DNA of 64,000 bases, taken from JALYLC01 sp035696365 (GTDB lineage Bacteria; Actinomycetota; Thermoleophilia; Gaiellales; JALYLC01). The stretch is taken from the NCBI GenBank assembly GCA_035696365.1, contig DASRQS010000128.1:1-64000 (forward strand), given 5' to 3'. A program made the translations under genes and the position numbers. Below, one piece after another: positions 63,269-64,000 of this stretch. Within the stretch, counting starts at the first letter, position 1. The number at the start of each line of letters is the position of its first letter. The notes beneath the pieces are model-generated. The model ran no database searches, had not been told where the DNA came from, and saw only the letters and a list, made by a program, of their open reading frames with translations.

Positions 63269-64000
63269 ATGCATCTGTCCGCTCGTCTCCGCGTGCCGCT
63301 CGCCGGCTTCGCGCTCTGCTCCACCGCGCTGCTCATAAGCGCCTGTGGCGGCAGCTCCGCCTCCGACAAGAACAAGGTCCCCACGACCGCGGTCGCCGTC
63401 GTCGGCACCGAGACAGTCCCGAGGACCAAGCTCGACACACTGCTCACGCAGGTCTGCGTGCAGTACAAGGCCGCCAAGAAGGCCTGTCCGAAGCCCGGCT
63501 CGGCCGAGCGCAAGCAGTTGCAGAACAGCTTCGTCGCACAGCTTGTGCAGCAGGCGGAGTTCGACGTGGCAGGCAGGCAGCTCAAGGTCGCCGTGAAGCA
63601 GAAGGACGTCGACTCGAGCCTGCAGAAGCTGGAGCTCCAGTACGCCAAGGGGACGAACGGCAAGGTCGACCCGGCGAAGTGGAAGAAGGTCCTCACGGAC
63701 AACCACACGACCGAAACGAACGTGCTCGACAACATCAAGGACGGGCTCCTGCGCCAGGCCATCTACGTGAAGCTGACAAAGACCGTGTCTGTCAGTGACG
63801 CGGCGGTCAAGGACTACTACACGAAGAACAAGAAGACGTATGCCACGCCGGCCAGCCGCCCGATCCGCCACATCCTGGTCAAGAACAAGGCGCTGGCCGA
63901 CAAGATCTATCAGCAGCTCGCCACGAGCGATGCGCAGTTCGCGGCACTGGCGGCGAAGTACACGATCGATCCCGGCTCCAAGAAGACCGGGGGCAAGCTC
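63269..64000 (+). CDS. Parvulin-type peptidyl-prolyl isomerase lipoprotein, N-terminal part
   Basis: The frame is open to the right edge (244 codons, no stop). The N-terminus is a lipoprotein signal: hydrophobic core FALCSTALLISAC with the lipobox ISAC, so C26 would be lipidated. Residues about 45-190 are a SurA/PrsA-like helical chaperone region (LDTLLTQVCVQYKAAKKACP, QLVQQAEFDVAGRQLKVAV). From about 197 the rotamase domain begins: PIRHILVKNKALADKIY and FAALAAKYTIDPGSKKTGGKL. It would assist folding of exported proteins outside the membrane. The rest of the gene lies outside the window. Confidence 0.88.
   Translation, partial: MHLSARLRVPLAGFALCSTALLISACGGSSASDKNKVPTTAVAVVGTETVPRTKLDTLLTQVCVQYKAAKKACPKPGSAERKQLQNSFVAQLVQQAEFDVAGRQLKVAVKQKDVDSSLQKLELQYAKGTNGKVDPAKWKKVLTDNHTTETNVLDNIKDGLLRQAIYVKLTKTVSVSDAAVKDYYTKNKKTYATPASRPIRHILVKNKALADKIYQQLATSDAQFAALAAKYTIDPGSKKTGGKL

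Overview
The window is about 64 kb of very GC-rich bacterial chromosome with tightly packed genes, many GTG starts and repeated 4-base GTGA/ATGA stop-start overlaps. The content points to Actinomycetota: a dnaK-grpE-dnaJ-hspR-clpB cluster, inositol-3-phosphate synthase next to a phosphatidylinositol-type synthase, and a metG-tatD-rsmA-ispE...glmU-prs-rplY-pth-mfd string. I infer the class Thermoleophilia from the overall mix; no rRNA is present to confirm it. I see no phage, integrase, insertion sequence or CRISPR array.

Layout. 1-9 kb: tail of an EAL-domain gene, a minus-strand operon (flavin-dependent monooxygenase, MFS exporter, nitrilase), a response regulator coupled to a hybrid histidine kinase, and recQ. 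9-13.6 kb: SDR oxidoreductase, cyclic-nucleotide-binding protein, secreted TolB-like beta-propeller protein, cupin, small monooxygenase. 13.6-22.5 kb: tRNA-Ala, zinc/coiled-coil protein, argF, a GGDEF plus HD-GYP c-di-GMP enzyme, an MFS transporter, an RNA uracil methyltransferase and a UDG-like protein. 22.6-27 kb: inositol phospholipid operon (PAP2 phosphatase, CDP-alcohol phosphotransferase, inositol-phosphate synthase, PHP phosphoesterase). 27-34.3 kb: heat-shock operon with an extra PH-like membrane gene between grpE and dnaJ. 34.3-38.8 kb: a large secreted protein with about eight fibronectin-III-like repeats and small membrane proteins. 38.7-49.1 kb: a surface-polysaccharide locus (processive GT2, two NodB-type deacetylases, one fused to a flippase-like membrane domain, two GH18-type proteins, GT4, and an LCP ligase). 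49-64 kb: housekeeping string from rsmI to mfd, with tRNA-Gln, and the start of a parvulin-type lipoprotein.

The most notable signals are: (i) a 45-bp palindromic repeat in two near-identical copies, one inside the 5' end of a coding sequence; (ii) a second repeat family built on GGGGTCAGACCCC, including a pair of mutually exclusive hairpins; (iii) a CIRCE operator upstream of an FmdB-type gene rather than groE, and a HAIR-like HspR site over the dnaK promoter; (iv) a poly-N-acetylhexosamine-like exopolysaccharide locus with two unusual enzymes; (v) a PAP2 phosphatase translationally coupled to the inositol phospholipid synthase, a candidate for a missing phosphatase step; (vi) repeated TANNNT boxes 6-10 nt before start codons, suggesting leaderless transcripts.

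All functional calls rest on reading motifs and gene order by eye; no database search was possible.
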